From contig NZ_FOTR01000001.1 of the NCBI RefSeq assembly GCF_900114645.1, forward strand, positions 496,001 through 560,000: 64,000 nt of DNA, read 5' to 3'. This document shows, piece by piece, positions 63,153-64,000 of this stretch (positions are counted from its first letter, which is position 1; the number at the start of each line of letters is the position of its first letter). The position numbers and the translations under genes are program-made. The notes under the pieces were generated by a model. It had not been told where the DNA came from. It saw only the letters and a program-made list of their open reading frames with translations, and did not search any database. The DNA comes from Gracilibacillus orientalis (lineage in GTDB: Bacteria > Bacillota > Bacilli > Bacillales > Amphibacillaceae).

Positions 63153-64000
63153 TACAATTTCCCCCCGTCTTCATAGTGCACCCAATATTTTGATGAGAAG
63201 AATATAAGCAGTGTCATTACACCTAATACAAACACTAATATCCATGCCATTGCAGAAGCATAACCCATTTCAAATTGAGTAAAACCTTTTTGATATAGAT
63301 AGAGGGTATAGAATAACGTCGAGTTAATCGGTCCACCTGTACCTTCACTAATAATAAAGGCTGAGGTAAACACTTGAATCGATTTAATTAATTCAATAAC
63401 TAAGTTAAAGAAAATTACTGGTGATAATAAGGGCAATGTGATTCGAAAGAATACCTGAGGTTTAGTTCCTCCATCTACTGCTGCCGCTTCATACAATTCT
63501 TTCGGTATTTGTTTTAATCCTGCTAAGAAAATAACCATCGAAGCACCAAATTGCCACGTTGCTAAAATAATGATCGTGCCTAATGCATAATCAGGATGTG
63601 AAATCCAACCTTGCCCCTGAATGTTAAAAAAGGCTAAGACTTGGTTGATTAACCCGTCAATCTCGAATAAATTTTTCCATAGAATCGCAATCGCAACACT
63701 TCCACCTAGTAACGAAGGCAGATAATATGTTGTACGGTAAAAACCTACTCCCATCATTTTTTTGTTTAATAATACTGCTACTAATAAAGCTGCAACCAAT
63801 TGTGTTGGTACTGCAACAAACACAAATGTTAAGGTAACTTTTGCGGAAGCAATCCATCGATCATCTTGGAACATCTCTTGAAAGTTCGCAAGACCTATCC
63901 ACTCTGGCGTACTTAATAAGTCAAAACGTGTAAAGGATAAATATAACGAACTGATCATCGGTCCTAATATTAATCCTAGAAAACCAATTAACCATGGTAA
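63152..64000 (-). CDS. ABC sugar transporter permease (MalF/LplB-like), partial
   Basis: At least 282 residues are visible; the reading frame stays open to the right edge (LPWLIGFLGLILGP before MISSLYLSF), so the true start lies beyond the window. Five or more helices and the EAA loop (ELYEAAAVDGGTKPQVFFRITLPLL, typical of CUT1 permeases) are clear. Together with the next permease it forms the membrane core of an oligosaccharide importer. The substrate-binding protein gene is expected just upstream, outside the window. Confidence 0.92.
   Translation of the reverse strand, partial: LPWLIGFLGLILGPMISSLYLSFTRFDLLSTPEWIGLANFQEMFQDDRWIASAKVTLTFVFVAVPTQLVAALLVAVLLNKKMMGVGFYRTTYYLPSLLGGSVAIAILWKNLFEIDGLINQVLAFFNIQGQGWISHPDYALGTIIILATWQFGASMVIFLAGLKQIPKELYEAAAVDGGTKPQVFFRITLPLLSPVIFFNLVIELIKSIQVFTSAFIISEGTGGPINSTLFYTLYLYQKGFTQFEMGYASAMAWILVFVLGVMTLLIFFSSKYWVHYEDGGKL

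Overview
The window reads as a low-GC, Gram-positive Bacillaceae chromosome. Purine-rich Shine-Dalgarno sites precede most genes, several starts are TTG or GTG, rho-independent terminators are frequent, and Bacillus subtilis-like sets are present (ykoGHI, ykkCD behind a guanidine-I riboswitch, ydbST, yneR, YesMN-type regulators). The secreted proteins are strongly acidic and an NhaC-family antiporter is present. This suggests, as inference only, a halophilic or alkaliphilic relative such as Gracilibacillus or Amphibacillus. No tRNA, rRNA, CRISPR array, prophage or intact insertion sequence was seen.

Layout. 1-4.6 kb: the 5' end of a GH4 glycosidase gene, an AraC regulator, an isolated ureF-ureD-like pair, and an intracellular family-2 pectate lyase. 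4.7-5.3 kb: non-coding structured repeats. 5.3-10.5 kb: a complete ECF-type importer (S component, fused ATPase, EcfT) with a PHP-domain hydrolase and a divergent RpiR/SIS regulator; the substrate is unknown. 10.6-12.1 kb: a chemoreceptor gene broken by one extra T. 12.3-15.1 kb: ykoGHI two-component system with a four-repeat operator. 15-30.7 kb: mostly housekeeping and small accessory genes (heme O synthase, SAM hydrolase, HxlR/SDR pair, CorC-like protein plus Ca-type P-ATPase, CheY-like protein, Nudix hydrolase, LCP ligase).

31-54 kb: a surface polysaccharide-degradation region. Four large secreted proteins all end in LPDTAT plus a membrane segment and a basic tail: a GH26 mannanase with accessory modules, a 2061-residue PL10 pectate lyase/CE8 pectin methylesterase fusion, a beta-propeller protein, and a GH5-CBM46 beta-glucanase. 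AraC regulation and CcpA-type cre sites accompany them. In between lie a hemolysin III protein, the guanidine riboswitch with its ykkCD exporter, ydbST, and a DUF2975/HTH pair next to a 51-bp tandem repeat. 55.5-64 kb: cytoplasmic glycosidases (GH43 and an unassigned (alpha/alpha)6-type enzyme) next to a YesMN-type two-component system and ABC sugar permeases.

Working model (inference): wall-anchored enzymes cut mannan, beta-glucan and pectin at the cell surface. ABC importers take up the oligosaccharides under YesMN and AraC control with CcpA repression. Cytoplasmic PL2, GH43, GH4 and the unassigned glycosidase finish the degradation. Three families of intergenic structured repeats are scattered between the operons.
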